Origin: Acidimicrobiia bacterium
GTDB taxonomy: Bacteria > Actinomycetota > Acidimicrobiia > Acidimicrobiales > AC-14
Assembly: GCA_023265025.1 (NCBI GenBank)
Contig: JAHFUP010000019.1
Location: 1 to 64,000, forward strand
Length of the DNA stretch: 64,000 nt
Reading direction: 5' to 3'
Positions 18,171 to 26,167 of this stretch are shown here, in pieces. A model generated the notes under the pieces. It searched no databases, was not told the DNA's origin, and worked only from the letters and a program-made list of their open reading frames with translations. Position 1 is the first letter of the stretch. Each line of letters begins with the position of its first letter. The position numbers and the translations under genes are program-made.

Positions 18171-18842
18171 ATGGCGCACGTGCACGTCATCGTCGTGGGT
18201 TGCGGCCGGGTGGGGCGGGAGCTCGCGATGGTCCTCGACAGGGACGGCCACAGCGTCAGCGTCATCGACAAGGCCCGCAACGCCTTCCACGAGCTGCCGG
18301 ACGGCTTCGGGGGCAAGGCCATCCTCGGGTTCGGCTTCGACCGGGAGCACCTGGAGCAGGCCGGCATCCGCGAGGCCGACGCCGTCGCCGCGGTGACCAA
18401 CGGCGACAACTCCAACATCCTCACCGCACGGATCGCCCGGATGACCTACGAGGTGCCCCACGTCGTCGCCCGCATCTACGACCCGCGGCGGGCCGTCATC
18501 TACCGCCAGCTCGGCATCTCGACGGTGGCCGCGGTGGCCTGGACGACGGATCAGGTCCTGCGCCGGCTGTTCCCCGAGAAGTCGGTCTCGGAGTGGACCG
18601 ATGCGTCGGGCACCGTCAGCCTCCTGGAGCGGGCCCTGCCCGATTCCTGGGCCGGCCGCAAGCTCAGCGAGATGGAGGAGCCCGGGAGGTACCGGCTCGT
18701 CGCCCTGACCCGTGCCGGCGTGGCCCGGCTGTACGGCCCCGAGCTCGTGGGCCAGGAGGGGGACATCCTGCACCTCATCGTGCGCAACGACGGCCAGGAG
18801 GAGCTGGAGGCCCGCATGGCCGCCGGACCGGAGGCCCGATGA
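18171..18842 (+). CDS. TrkA/Ceo-type potassium channel regulator, first of a pair
   Basis: 223 residues with an N-terminal RCK (TrkA_N) Rossmann domain (HVIVVGCGRVGRELAMVL, dinucleotide-binding GxGxxG) and a C-terminal TrkA_C domain. NAD(H)-binding Trk peripheral subunits sense the cell state and gate K+ uptake. Actinobacteria often carry two adjacent single-unit genes (ceoB and ceoC) instead of one double TrkA, as here. ATG 18171 starts the conserved domain. Its TGA overlaps a six-codon reading frame that leads into the second gene. Confidence 0.88.
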   Translation: MAHVHVIVVGCGRVGRELAMVLDRDGHSVSVIDKARNAFHELPDGFGGKAILGFGFDREHLEQAGIREADAVAAVTNGDNSNILTARIARMTYEVPHVVARIYDPRRAVIYRQLGISTVAAVAWTTDQVLRRLFPEKSVSEWTDASGTVSLLERALPDSWAGRKLSEMEEPGRYRLVALTRAGVARLYGPELVGQEGDILHLIVRNDGQEELEARMAAGPEAR

Positions 18843-18859
18843 AGGCGGTGTCCGTATGA
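18839..18859 (+). CDS. Possible six-residue leader peptide between the two TrkA genes
   Basis: An ATG overlapping the stop of the first trkA-like gene opens the frame MKAVSV, whose TGA overlaps the ATG of the second gene (GTATGA). Such a mini-frame would pass ribosomes from one gene to the next. It also looks like a failed duplicate of the second gene's start (ATGAAGGC in both). Coding use is uncertain. Confidence 0.3.
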   Translation: MKAVSV

Positions 18860-19554
18860 AGGCAGCAATCGCCGGCGCCGGCAACGTGGGCACCCACATC
18901 GCTAACGACCTGGCCCAGGCCGGTCATGAGGTGCTGCTCCTGGAGCAGAACCCCGACATCGCCGCCCGCCTCCGCCTGGTCGAGGGCGTGCAGGTGGTGG
19001 TGGCCGACGCCTGCGAGCCGACGCTGCTGACCGCCGCCGGCCTGGAGACCTGCGACGTGATGGTGGCGGTCACCGGCGACGACGAGGACAACCTGGTCAT
19101 CTCTCTGCTGGCCAAGCAGGTGTTCGCCGTCACCCGTGTCGTCGCCCGGGTCAACCACCCCAACAACCAGTGGCTGTTCAACGAGACGTGGGGCGTCGAC
19201 ATCGCCGTGTCCACGCCGCACCTGCTCACCGCCCTGGTCGAGGAGGCGGTGTCGGTGGGTTCGCTCGTCCGCCTCCTGCAGTTCGAGGACGCCCGCCTGG
19301 TCGAGATCACCCTGGCCGAGGACTCGCCGGCCGGGAACCGGGCCATCAGCGAGCTGGGCGTGCCACGGGACGCCACCGTGGTGGCGGTGATCCGGGAGCG
19401 CCACGTGATCGTCCCCCGGGGTGAGACGGTGATGGCCGCAGGCGACGAGGTGCTCGTGCTGGTGACGCCGGACTCCGAGGAGGCCGTCAAGACGCTGTTC
19501 GTCGGTGCCCGGCCGGCGCCGTCCGGCGCTACAGGAGCTCGTAGCGGGGGTTGA
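18856..19554 (+). CDS. TrkA/Ceo-type potassium channel regulator, second of a pair
   Basis: 232 residues. RCK domain with AIAGAGNVGTHIANDLAQ at the N-terminus and acidic tip residues after the second strand (LLEQNPDI), then a TrkA_C domain (VEITLAEDSPAGNRAISEL). It pairs with the preceding protein, from which it is separated by 13 bases. The last residues are disordered. It ends inside the 3' end of the convergent OB-fold gene (26-base overlap). Confidence 0.88.
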   Translation: MKAAIAGAGNVGTHIANDLAQAGHEVLLLEQNPDIAARLRLVEGVQVVVADACEPTLLTAAGLETCDVMVAVTGDDEDNLVISLLAKQVFAVTRVVARVNHPNNQWLFNETWGVDIAVSTPHLLTALVEEAVSVGSLVRLLQFEDARLVEITLAEDSPAGNRAISELGVPRDATVVAVIRERHVIVPRGETVMAAGDEVLVLVTPDSEEAVKTLFVGARPAPSGATGARSGG

Positions 19555-19888
19555 GCAGCATGAGGCGGCCGCCGGCGCCCTGAGGGCTGCCCCGGCCGCT
19601 CAGGACCAGGCGCTTGCCCGGCGTGACGCCGGGGATGTGGCGGCGACCGGTCCAGACGATCACCAGTGAGCCGCTCCCGTCCTTCACCGTCACCTCCAGC
19701 GACGGTGTCCCGGCCCGGGGCACGATGCGCAGCGAGGAGATCTCCCCCGCGACAGTGATCTCCTGGCGGGGCTGGGCGTCGACGATACGCGTCACGCCGG
19801 GCACGTCGGCGCAGAACTGCCTGAGCCGCTCGCGGTCGAGATCGGCGTCGGAGGTGGTGAGCCGCTGGAGCAGCTTCCGGAAGGCCAC
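19529..19888 (-). CDS. Small OB-fold nucleic acid-binding-like protein
   Basis: 119 residues from GTG 19888. One OB-fold (EITVAGEISSLRIVP, LEVTVKDGSGSLVIVWTGRR, IPGVTPGKRLVLSGRG, LLNPRYELL) after a short helix. This small protein is commonly found next to the TrkA-like genes in actinobacteria; its function is not established. AAGGAG lies 12 bases before the GTG and six before an in-frame ATC, so the exact start is uncertain. Confidence 0.75.
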   Translation of the reverse strand: MAFRKLLQRLTTSDADLDRERLRQFCADVPGVTRIVDAQPRQEITVAGEISSLRIVPRAGTPSLEVTVKDGSGSLVIVWTGRRHIPGVTPGKRLVLSGRGSPQGAGGRLMLLNPRYELL

Positions 19889-20107
19889 GGCGATGCCGCT
19901 CTCCTTGCTAGCTGTGGGCTGACCACAAACGTTCGCCGCGTTCGTGGGGTTTCCCGTCCGCGGCCGCCGTCGCCGCCGAAGGCGGCCCCTCCGGCAGCGG
20001 ACACGAGGGAGGGACAGGGCGGAGGCGGCGCGAGCTCCGCTCGCCCGCCGGAGCACGATCACTTCGACCGAATGGAGTGAGCGAAGCGAACGAATGAGGT
20101 CGAGGCA
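19889..20107. other. Gene-free stretch with a palindromic element
   Basis: About 220 bases without a convincing gene separate the OB-fold gene from the anti-sigma gene. TAGCTGTGGG occurs near both ends (about 19909 and 20109). A 15-base palindrome GCCGCCGAAGGCGGC lies at 19972-19986; the same sequence recurs at 32292-32306. Confidence 0.5.
19972..19986. repeat. Palindrome GCCGCCGAAGGCGGC, copy 1
   Basis: Six-base stem with GAA loop. The same 17 bases (CGCCGCCGAAGGCGGCC) appear at 32291-32307, also in a gene-free gap. A dispersed REP-like element is possible; two copies are too few to be sure. Confidence 0.45.
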
Positions 20108-20569
20108 CTAGCTGTGGGTGCCGTTGGTGCCATGGCGCATGACGAGGCGCACCGACGTGCCCTTGTCGGTGGGACTGAACTCCACCTCGTCGACCAGGGC
20201 CCGGATGAGCGGGATGCCGAGGCCCCGCTCGAACTTCAGCCGGTCGGGGTCGGTGACGGGAGGGTGGTCGGGCAGCTGGGCCGGGTCGAAGCCGTGGCCT
20301 CGGTCCTCGACGTAGACCTCGACGGTGTCGACGCCGGCCTTGCAGCGCACGAGGACCCCCTCGGACGTCCCCGCCGCGCTGTGGGCCTCGATGGCGTTGG
20401 TGCACGCTTCGGAGACGGCCAGCTTGAGGTCGTCGATCCGCTCGTCCGCCAGGCTGCTGTCGGACGCGGCCAGCGCGGACACGACGAGCCGGGCGAGGGC
20501 GACGAACTCGGCCCGAGCTGGGATCTCCAGCTCGATGACCTCCCCCCCGGCCAGGTCGTTGTCGTTCAC
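20108..20569 (-). CDS. RsbW/SpoIIAB-like anti-sigma factor serine kinase
   Basis: 153 residues of a GHKL ATPase: N box LKLAVSEACTNAIEAH, G1 box VEDRGHGFDP, G2 box ERGLGIPLIRALVDEV. It probably binds a sigma factor or phosphorylates the STAS protein encoded directly upstream. GTG 20569 start. The gene follows the STAS gene by four bases in one operon. No partner sigma factor lies beside it, so the target is unknown; an RpoD/SigB-type sigma gene is 12 kb away. Confidence 0.85.
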   Translation of the reverse strand: MNDNDLAGGEVIELEIPARAEFVALARLVVSALAASDSSLADERIDDLKLAVSEACTNAIEAHSAAGTSEGVLVRCKAGVDTVEVYVEDRGHGFDPAQLPDHPPVTDPDRLKFERGLGIPLIRALVDEVEFSPTDKGTSVRLVMRHGTNGTHS

Positions 20570-20573
20570 GGTC

Positions 20574-20933
20574 CTACGTGGCGGCGCCGCCGTCGGCCCC
20601 GCCGCTCACCGCCGCGTCGACGGAGTCGAAGATGGAGAACACCTTGGTCAGGCCGGTGATCTCGAACACCTTCAGGATTCGGCTCTGGGTGCACACCAGG
20701 AGAAGGTCGCCGTCGTGGCTGCGGAGGCGCTTCAGGCCGCCGACCAGGACGCCGAGCCCGGTGGAGTCCAGGAAGTCGACACCTTCGAGGTCGACGATGA
20801 TCTTGTGCTTGCCCTCGCTCACCAGCTCGATGAGGCGCTCCCGGAAGCGCGGGGCGGTGTAGACGTCGACCTCGCCGCGCACGCTGAGCACCGCGAACCC
20901 GTCCCTCTCCTCGACGTCCAGACCGAGATCCAT
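20574..20933 (-). CDS. STAS-domain anti-sigma factor antagonist
   Basis: 119 residues, a single STAS domain ([20 protein letters not shown]). The phosphorylatable serine sits in [13 protein letters not shown]. In the unphosphorylated state such proteins sequester the cognate kinase, here most likely the RsbW-like product of the next gene. ATG 20933 follows GGGAGGAA by five bases. Confidence 0.9.
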   Translation of the reverse strand: MDLGLDVEERDGFAVLSVRGEVDVYTAPRFRERLIELVSEGKHKIIVDLEGVDFLDSTGLGVLVGGLKRLRSHDGDLLLVCTQSRILKVFEITGLTKVFSIFDSVDAAVSGGADGGAAT

Positions 20934-20999
20934 GCAGTTCCTCCCAGGAGTTCTCTCTCCTGCCACGCTAGCAAGCGAGCGGGAGGTGATCGGAAGGGA

Positions 21000-22439
21000 T
21001 CAGCGACTCCCGGCGCGCGCGAGGGTCCGCCGGGTGGAGGAGACGACTTCGACGACCTCGATCTCGTCGGGGTTGAACGCCGGCGGTTGGGGCTCGTCCT
21101 CGACGGCCGACGCCCACACGGTCACGAGATCCGGTTCGGCCTCCGGGTCGGCGGCGGGAGCCGGCGGCGCCCAGTCCTCCCCGGCGCCCCAGTCCTCCTC
21201 GGCGGCAATGTCGAACAGCACGGGCTCGGGGTCGCGCTCGGTCGCCGGGGCCAGGGGCGCCGCCGGGGCGGGCGTCAGGGCCGGCGCCGGCGCCGGCGTG
21301 GCGGCCACGACGGGAAGGTCGGTGCCGGCGCCGGCCGGCGCCTTCACCCGCTTGCCGAGCAGGCGCATGTGCATGGCGATCAGGAGGAGGACCAGGCCGC
21401 CGGCCACCGGGACCAGCGGGCGGCCCCCGTCGAGGCTAACGATCGAGGATCCGCCGGTGTCACGGGGCGGCGTGGCGTCGGCGTCGCCCTCCTCGAGCTC
21501 CTCGCCCGGCGGGCGGGCGCCGAACGGCAGGGTCCCCTTGAACCCGGTGTCCGGTGGCTCTGGCACCGTGATGACGGGGACCGTCGCCGGCGTCTGGCGG
21601 GCCGAGAGGAACCCTGACAGGTCGACGCCGGCGGGTGGCGCCGGCTTCGCCGTCGTGGTCGGGCCGGCGCCCGGCGTACCGGGGGCCGGCGCGGTCGTCG
21701 GGGTGGTCGTGGGGGGGGCCGGCACGGCGGCGGTTGCTGCGGCCGACGGCTCGGACAGCTTCTCGCTCCCGGCCGTGCCGGTGGCACCCTTGCGCACGGC
21801 GACGATCTGGTAGCTGTAGTCGCCGGCGCCGAACGTCGAGGTCGTCGTGTCGGAGAAGGTCACCTTGGTGCCAGAGGTGGGCTGGTTGACCTTGCCCCCG
21901 ACCTGGAAATACTTGGAGGCGCCTGGGTCCTTGCGGAAGACGGCGTAGTAGAGCATGTCGCCCTCGGTGTTCCGTGACCACGACAGGTCCACGGTGCGGC
22001 CGTCGGTGATCTTGGGTGCGTCGAGCACCGGTCGGGCCGCCGGCGCGGCGACGCTGAACTTCCGATCCGTTGTGGTGGTTGGGCCGTCGAGCCCGAGCTG
22101 GCTGTCGGTGGCGGCGATCGTGTATGCGTGCGGGCCGTTCAGCGGGAACGCGGCGGTGTAGGTGAATGGGCACTGCCTGGTGGTGCAGTCCTTGGTGAGC
22201 ACTCCCTTGCCGTCGAGGGTCAGCGTCACCCGCTTGATGGTGACGAGGCCGTCGAGGAGCGAGTCGCTGGCGGTCGCCGTCCCTGCGATCGTGACGGACG
22301 CGTTGTCGAGCGTGGCGTCGGCCGCCGGTTTGTCGACCTTGACGACCGGGTCGGCGCCGGCCGGTGACGCCGGCGTGCACAGCAGCACGGCGAGGATGAG
22401 CGCAGCCGCCGCCCCGGCGCGCCGCCCGAGGCCGGGCAT
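21000..22439 (-). CDS. Membrane-anchored extracellular protein with Ig/FnIII-like repeats
   Basis: 479 residues. Signal peptide at 1-30 (AALILAVLLCTPASPAGA), one Ig-like domain (about 35-125), one fibronectin-III-like domain (RPVLDAPKITDGRTVDLSWS to SYQIVAVRKG), a Thr/Pro/Ala stalk, one membrane helix (PVAGGLVLLLIAMHMRLLG, about 345-365) and an acidic/Pro-rich intracellular tail. The role is unknown; adhesion or envelope structure is likely. Its ATG overlaps the stop of the class E sortase gene (TGATG), so both are produced together. No LPxTG-like motif is present, so it is not an obvious sortase substrate. Confidence 0.7.
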   Translation of the reverse strand: MPGLGRRAGAAAALILAVLLCTPASPAGADPVVKVDKPAADATLDNASVTIAGTATASDSLLDGLVTIKRVTLTLDGKGVLTKDCTTRQCPFTYTAAFPLNGPHAYTIAATDSQLGLDGPTTTTDRKFSVAAPAARPVLDAPKITDGRTVDLSWSRNTEGDMLYYAVFRKDPGASKYFQVGGKVNQPTSGTKVTFSDTTTSTFGAGDYSYQIVAVRKGATGTAGSEKLSEPSAAATAAVPAPPTTTPTTAPAPGTPGAGPTTTAKPAPPAGVDLSGFLSARQTPATVPVITVPEPPDTGFKGTLPFGARPPGEELEEGDADATPPRDTGGSSIVSLDGGRPLVPVAGGLVLLLIAMHMRLLGKRVKAPAGAGTDLPVVAATPAPAPALTPAPAAPLAPATERDPEPVLFDIAAEEDWGAGEDWAPPAPAADPEAEPDLVTVWASAVEDEPQPPAFNPDEIEVVEVVSSTRRTLARAGSR

Positions 22440-23050
22440 CACGCCGCCTTCAAATCCTTGACCCAGGTGGCGCGGATGATCAGGCGCTGGGCCGCCGACC
22501 CTTTGGGGTGGCACGTGGTGAGGGTGAGGGAGCGCTCGCCGGTGGGGTCGATGACGCTCATGTCGCTGGGCGCGACCACGTACGGGTCCTTGGCCACCTG
22601 GTACACGCACCCGCCGATGGGCGTGGTGAGCTCGATGGTGGCGCCGGGCTTGAGCTGGTCGACGTTGCCGAACGGACGCCCGTAGGTGGTCCGGTGGCCG
22701 GCGATGGAGACGTTGCCGCCCTCGCAGGGCAGGGGCGTCTGGGGGTAGTGGCCGGCGCCGGCCCGCAGCGCGCTGGGGGTGATGCCCTCGACGACCACGG
22801 TGTCGAGGCCGATCGAGGGGATCTTGATGCGCGTGAGGCTGTCGCCCGTCTCGACCTTGCGCTCCTTGTACGCCTGCTGGAGCTCGGGGCTGGCGATCTG
22901 CTCCTCGAGCTTGTCCTGGATGCGCCCCTGCCACATGTTGGTGGCGAACGGGTACCCGACCAGCCCCAGCCCGCCGAGGAGGAGCACGACCGAGAGACCG
23001 GAGAGGGTGCGGCGCAGCCAGGGCTTGGTACGGAGGAGGTCTATGAGCAT
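22439..23050 (-). CDS. Class E sortase
   Basis: 203 residues. N-terminal membrane helix (LSGLSVVLLLGGLGLVGYPF), then the sortase beta-barrel with catalytic His in SIAGHRTTYGRPF, catalytic Cys in LTTCHPKG and Arg in QRLIIRATW. Class E enzymes of high-GC Gram-positives prefer LAxTG rather than LPxTG. The gene just upstream on the same strand encodes a protein ending in LAKTG, a fitting substrate. The enzyme acts on the outer face of the membrane and attaches proteins to peptidoglycan. Confidence 0.88.
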   Translation of the reverse strand: MLIDLLRTKPWLRRTLSGLSVVLLLGGLGLVGYPFATNMWQGRIQDKLEEQIASPELQQAYKERKVETGDSLTRIKIPSIGLDTVVVEGITPSALRAGAGHYPQTPLPCEGGNVSIAGHRTTYGRPFGNVDQLKPGATIELTTPIGGCVYQVAKDPYVVAPSDMSVIDPTGERSLTLTTCHPKGSAAQRLIIRATWVKDLKAA

Positions 23051-23099
23051 GTTGAACCGTTGGTCATGACCATCAAGAGGCTACCCGTGCGGGTTGCGA

Positions 23100-24407
23100 T
23101 TACTCGCTCACCCGCTCGTCGATGCGGGCCGGCTGGGCGGCCAGGACCCGGCGGCGGATGCCGAGGGCCATGACGAGCAGGCCGGCGCCGGCGAGCGGCA
23201 GCCAGGGGTCGTTGCCGGTCTTGGCCAGCGTGGGCACGACCGGCGTGATCACCTGCTGCTGGCTGACCAGGCGGGTCTGGCCGCCGGCGCCGGTCTCGGC
23301 GTGGGCCAGCTCGAGGCCGATGCCGCCGTTGAGGCCCTTGAGCAGCTGGATGCTGACGCCGTCGGCGTAGGAGGCGACCGCGCCGGTGTTGGGGTCGGTC
23401 ACCGTCCGGCCGGCGCCCAGGGAGATGGTGGTTTCGAGGGGCGTGCCGGCGAGGAGGGTCAAGGGGGCGCCGAGCTGGATCGGAAGGTCGACGCCGCCCA
23501 GGAGGGCTCCGAGGTGGACCCGGGCGACGGCGGCGTCGAAGGTCGGCGTGCTCTTGGCGGTTCCCCGGTCGAAGGTGGAGACCGACTTGGCCTGGCCGAC
23601 GATGATCGACAGCAGAGGGGTGCCGCCGATGGTGAGGCCGGGCAGCAGGTCGATCTGGGCGCCGGCCGCGTTGGCCGTGGCCGTGACCGCGGCGGCGGTG
23701 GTGACGGCCTGCGCCGTCGACTCGCCGAGGGTGATGTCGACCAGGCCGGTGGCCCGCCGCACGCCGTCGAGCAGGCTGCTGACCAGGCTGGTGACCGGGT
23801 TGATGCTGGACGTGGTGCCCAGGCCGAGGGTGCCGGCCAGGCTGCCGACGAGGCCGCCGATGCCCGGCAGGGTGGTGACCACGCTACCGACGGTCTGGTC
23901 GACGACCGGGAGGAGCTGGTTGAGCAGGGTCTGGAGGAGCTGGACGACCGGGTCGAGGGCGTTGAGGGCGGCCACGTCGACCCCGGCCACCGAGCCCTTG
24001 CCAATGGCCGACGGGGCGCCGTTACTGGTGTCCACCTTGGACTCGCCGCAGGCCAGCTCGACGGCCAGCAGGGCGGCGACGGGGAGGTTCAGCAGGCAAG
24101 CCTTGGGCGGCGCCGCGCTCTGGTTCGGCGCGCTGACCTCGCTGCTGCTCACGGTCCCGGGAGCGAGGACGACGCCGGCGCCCGACGCTCGGGCCAGCGG
24201 CGTGCTGTTGATGAGGGCGCTGGCCTGGCCGATCGTGACCTTGGTACCGAAGACGTTGAGGTCGAGCCCCCGAGCGGCGGCGGTGGCGATGAAGCTCTCG
24301 GGACGGGTCTCCACCGTCGTCTGCTGGGCCGACGCCGGCAGTGCCAGCACCGCCGTCGTGACCATGGCCGACAATGCGATGGCCCCGAGACGTTGCACCG
24401 TGCGCAT
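23100..24407 (-). CDS. Secreted cell-wall protein with LAKTG sortase signal
   Basis: 435 residues. Signal peptide at 1-28 (ending ALPASAQ), a long Ala/Gly/Leu/Thr-rich secreted body with two Cys residues (KACLLN, LACGESK), and a C-terminal wall-sorting signal: LAKTG at 394-398, a hydrophobic stretch (PLAGAGLLVMALGI) and a basic tail (RRR). This is the form used by class E sortases, and a class E sortase is the next gene. The body is not a family I recognise; repeats of short hydrophobic valine/leucine segments suggest a beta-rich surface layer protein. Confidence 0.78.
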   Translation of the reverse strand: MRTVQRLGAIALSAMVTTAVLALPASAQQTTVETRPESFIATAAARGLDLNVFGTKVTIGQASALINSTPLARASGAGVVLAPGTVSSSEVSAPNQSAAPPKACLLNLPVAALLAVELACGESKVDTSNGAPSAIGKGSVAGVDVAALNALDPVVQLLQTLLNQLLPVVDQTVGSVVTTLPGIGGLVGSLAGTLGLGTTSSINPVTSLVSSLLDGVRRATGLVDITLGESTAQAVTTAAAVTATANAAGAQIDLLPGLTIGGTPLLSIIVGQAKSVSTFDRGTAKSTPTFDAAVARVHLGALLGGVDLPIQLGAPLTLLAGTPLETTISLGAGRTVTDPNTGAVASYADGVSIQLLKGLNGGIGLELAHAETGAGGQTRLVSQQQVITPVVPTLAKTGNDPWLPLAGAGLLVMALGIRRRVLAAQPARIDERVSE

Positions 24408-24437
24408 CTGTTGAACCCCTCCTCATGAGTAATCACG

Positions 24438-24457
24438 GCGAGCGCTGACGCGCTCGC
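24438..24457. repeat. Hairpin upstream of the LAKTG protein gene
   Basis: An eight-base perfect stem GCGAGCGC/GCGCTCGC with a TGAC loop lies 31-50 bases upstream of the gene start, so it may fall in the 5' leader. Confidence 0.4.
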
Positions 24458-24594
24458 GCATGATCACCACCACCCCGGTATCTGCTGTGCACAAGTAGCT
24501 ACCAGACGGGCGGGGTCGGGTCCAGCCTTCCGGCGGTATTTCTTGCAGAAAAGAGCGGGCTCGTCACGGAGAGTGGCATCTCGGCGGCATTCCA

Positions 24595-24972
24595 CTACCT
24601 CTCGACTCGCATGGTGGCGGAGGCCCGCAGCGTGAGGCCCCGCATGGCCGCGCCGACGAGCGGCACCGCGGTCGAGGCCTGGTAGGCCACCTCCACACGG
24701 ACCCTGCTCCCGGGCGCGCCCCGGCCGGTGCTCGTGACCGTCAGGCGGTCGCCGGCCAGGGTGGAGCTGCCCAGTGCCGCCCGGCGCGGGGCGTCGGCCG
24801 CCGGGTCGACCGCCGCTTCCCGGGCCGCCTCCCGGGCGGCGTGGACCACGAGGATCTGGTCGCGCACGAGGAGGCCGAGCTGTGCGACCGCCAGCAGGAG
24901 GATCATGACGAGCGGGAGGACGAGCGCGAGCTCCACCGAGGCCTGGCCCCCGTCCCCCCTTTCCCGTCTCAC
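24595..24972 (-). CDS. TadE-like minor pilin
   Basis: 125 residues. Leader GDGGQASVELALVLPLVMIL is typical of TadE: a glycine before a glutamate-containing hydrophobic helix. A short extracellular beta-rich domain follows. It is the last gene of the tad operon and would be a minor component of a Flp-type pilus or of the assembly platform. It begins ten bases after the stop of the Flp-like gene. Confidence 0.82.
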   Translation of the reverse strand: MRRERGDGGQASVELALVLPLVMILLLAVAQLGLLVRDQILVVHAAREAAREAAVDPAADAPRRAALGSSTLAGDRLTVTSTGRGAPGSRVRVEVAYQASTAVPLVGAAMRGLTLRASATMRVER

Positions 24973-24982
24973 GGTCGGACGC

Positions 24983-25198
24983 TCACTTGACCTTGTCGGT
25001 GATGGCCTTCATGACCGCGTCGAGCAGCTTGCCGAACAGGTCGGACTTCGTCGCCCAGGCCACGAGGAGCAGGGCGACGGCCGCCGCGCCCAGCAGGACG
25101 AGGGCGTACTCGGCCGAGGCCTGGCCCCGCTCGTCGGGCGCGGGGCGGGCCGCCAGGGCGGTGAGGTAGGTGGACAGATGGACGTAGAGGGCGAGCAT
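24983..25198 (-). CDS. Flp/DUF4244-like pilin subunit
   Basis: 71 residues. The motif ERGQASAEYALVLLGAAAV has the GxxxxEY prepilin cleavage pattern followed by the assembly helix. Flp pilins are the main subunits of Tad pili. The 20-odd residues before the cleavage site would be removed by a prepilin peptidase, which is not encoded in this window. ATG 25198 follows AGGAGGGAG. Confidence 0.82.
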   Translation of the reverse strand: MLALYVHLSTYLTALAARPAPDERGQASAEYALVLLGAAAVALLLVAWATKSDLFGKLLDAVMKAITDKVK

Positions 25199-25227
25199 TG
25201 GTCGCTCCCTCCTTCTTCTCGGAGTGC

Positions 25228-26022
25228 TCACAGGCGCAGCGAACGGATGGCGCTGGCGATGAGAGGGGCCACGGTGAGCAGCCCGAAGGCGGGGAGTGTG
25301 CAGCTGACCAGGGGGAAGAGAAGCTTGACGGGGACCTTGCGGGCGGCCTCCTCGGCCCGCCGGCGCCGGTCGGCCCGGACCTCGTGGGCCAGACGCTCCA
25401 GGCCGGCCCCGAGCGGGGCGCCGTAGCGATCTGACGCGATGAGCGCGGCGACCAGCGGCCGGGTGGCCTCGCCGGCCCGCGCCGGGATGTCGTCGAGGGC
25501 GTCGCCCAGCCGGCGCCCGAGGTCGGCCTCGCTGCCCGCTTGGGCCAACTCGGCCCCGAGCGGGCCCGGTGACCGGCGGGCCACCGCGGCCACGGCCAGG
25601 CGGACGGTGAGCCCGGCGCCCACCGCCAGCACCAGCAGGTCGACCACGTCGGGCAGGTCGCGGGCGACGGCAGCCAGCCGGCGCCGGCGCTGACGGCGGG
25701 CCCGCAGCGCCGGCACCGACCACGCCACCAGGCCGGCGGGGACCGCCGCCGGCGGGAGGACCGGGAGGGCGAACGCCGCGGCGACCAGCGCAGTTCCGAG
25801 CCGTTGGGCCGTCGCCGGGTCGGCCGGGCGCCCGAGCCGACGGAGGACGGCGGCCCCCACGCGTTCGAACAGCAGCGCCACCGAGGCGGCGGCGCTACGG
25901 CCCGGCGCGGACCCCGGCTCGGGCGTCGACAGGGCACGGACCCTGGCCGGCGCCGGCCGGCGCCGCCAGCCAACGGCCAGCACGGCTACCGACCAGGCGA
26001 GGAACGCGACCGCCGCGCTCAT
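25228..26022 (-). CDS. tadC: TadC-type platform protein (T2SS F family)
   Basis: 264 residues with N-terminal and C-terminal membrane helices and the central T2SSF domain (RDLPDVVDLLVLAVGAGLTV, EVRADRRRRAEEAARKVPVKLLFPLV). It forms the inner-membrane platform of the Tad machine with TadB. Its ATG overlaps the stop of the second micro-ORF (ATGA). Confidence 0.85.
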   Translation of the reverse strand: MSAAVAFLAWSVAVLAVGWRRRPAPARVRALSTPEPGSAPGRSAAASVALLFERVGAAVLRRLGRPADPATAQRLGTALVAAAFALPVLPPAAVPAGLVAWSVPALRARRQRRRRLAAVARDLPDVVDLLVLAVGAGLTVRLAVAAVARRSPGPLGAELAQAGSEADLGRRLGDALDDIPARAGEATRPLVAALIASDRYGAPLGAGLERLAHEVRADRRRRAEEAARKVPVKLLFPLVSCTLPAFGLLTVAPLIASAIRSLRL

Positions 26023-26151
26023 TGGGCCGCCGCCTCCGGCGGCTGCCCCGCTGAGCGGGGCACTGTGTCCATCGATTCGCTCTCGCTCATTGGGCCGGCG
26101 CCTCCGGCGGCTGCCCCGCTGAGCGGGGCACTGTGTCCATCGATTCGCTCG
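26016..26151. repeat. Near-perfect 68-bp tandem duplication between tadB and tadC
   Basis: Unit 1 is 26016-26083 and unit 2 is 26084-26151, differing inside by only one base (GGGCCGC versus GGGCCGG) and at the last base. Each unit contains a strong hairpin (GCCCCGC-TCA-GCGGGGC on the minus strand). Period 68 equals a 24-codon frame (72 bases) minus a four-base ATGA overlap, so the duplication keeps the chain of coupled starts intact. Confidence 0.9.
26019..26090 (-). CDS. Micro-ORF 2 in the tad operon (23 residues)
   Basis: The frame MSESESMDTVPRSAGQ continues to a TGA that overlaps the tadC ATG. Its own ATG overlaps the stop of micro-ORF 1. The peptide is nearly the same as micro-ORF 1 over MDTVPRSAGQPPEA. 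No known domain. It is likely to act as a translation relay, with or without a peptide function. Confidence 0.5.
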   Translation of the reverse strand: MSESESMDTVPRSAGQPPEAAAQ

Positions 26152-26167
26152 CCTGCGGCTCGCTCAT
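26087..26167 (-). CDS. Micro-ORF 1 in the tad operon (26 residues)
   Basis: The frame MSEPQASESMDTVPRSAGQ begins with an ATG that overlaps the tadB stop and ends with a TGA that overlaps the ATG of micro-ORF 2. The four genes tadB, micro-ORF 1, micro-ORF 2 and tadC are thus joined by three ATGA junctions. The frame contains a 7-bp hairpin within the coding sequence. Confidence 0.5.
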   Translation of the reverse strand: MSEPQASESMDTVPRSAGQPPEAPAQ

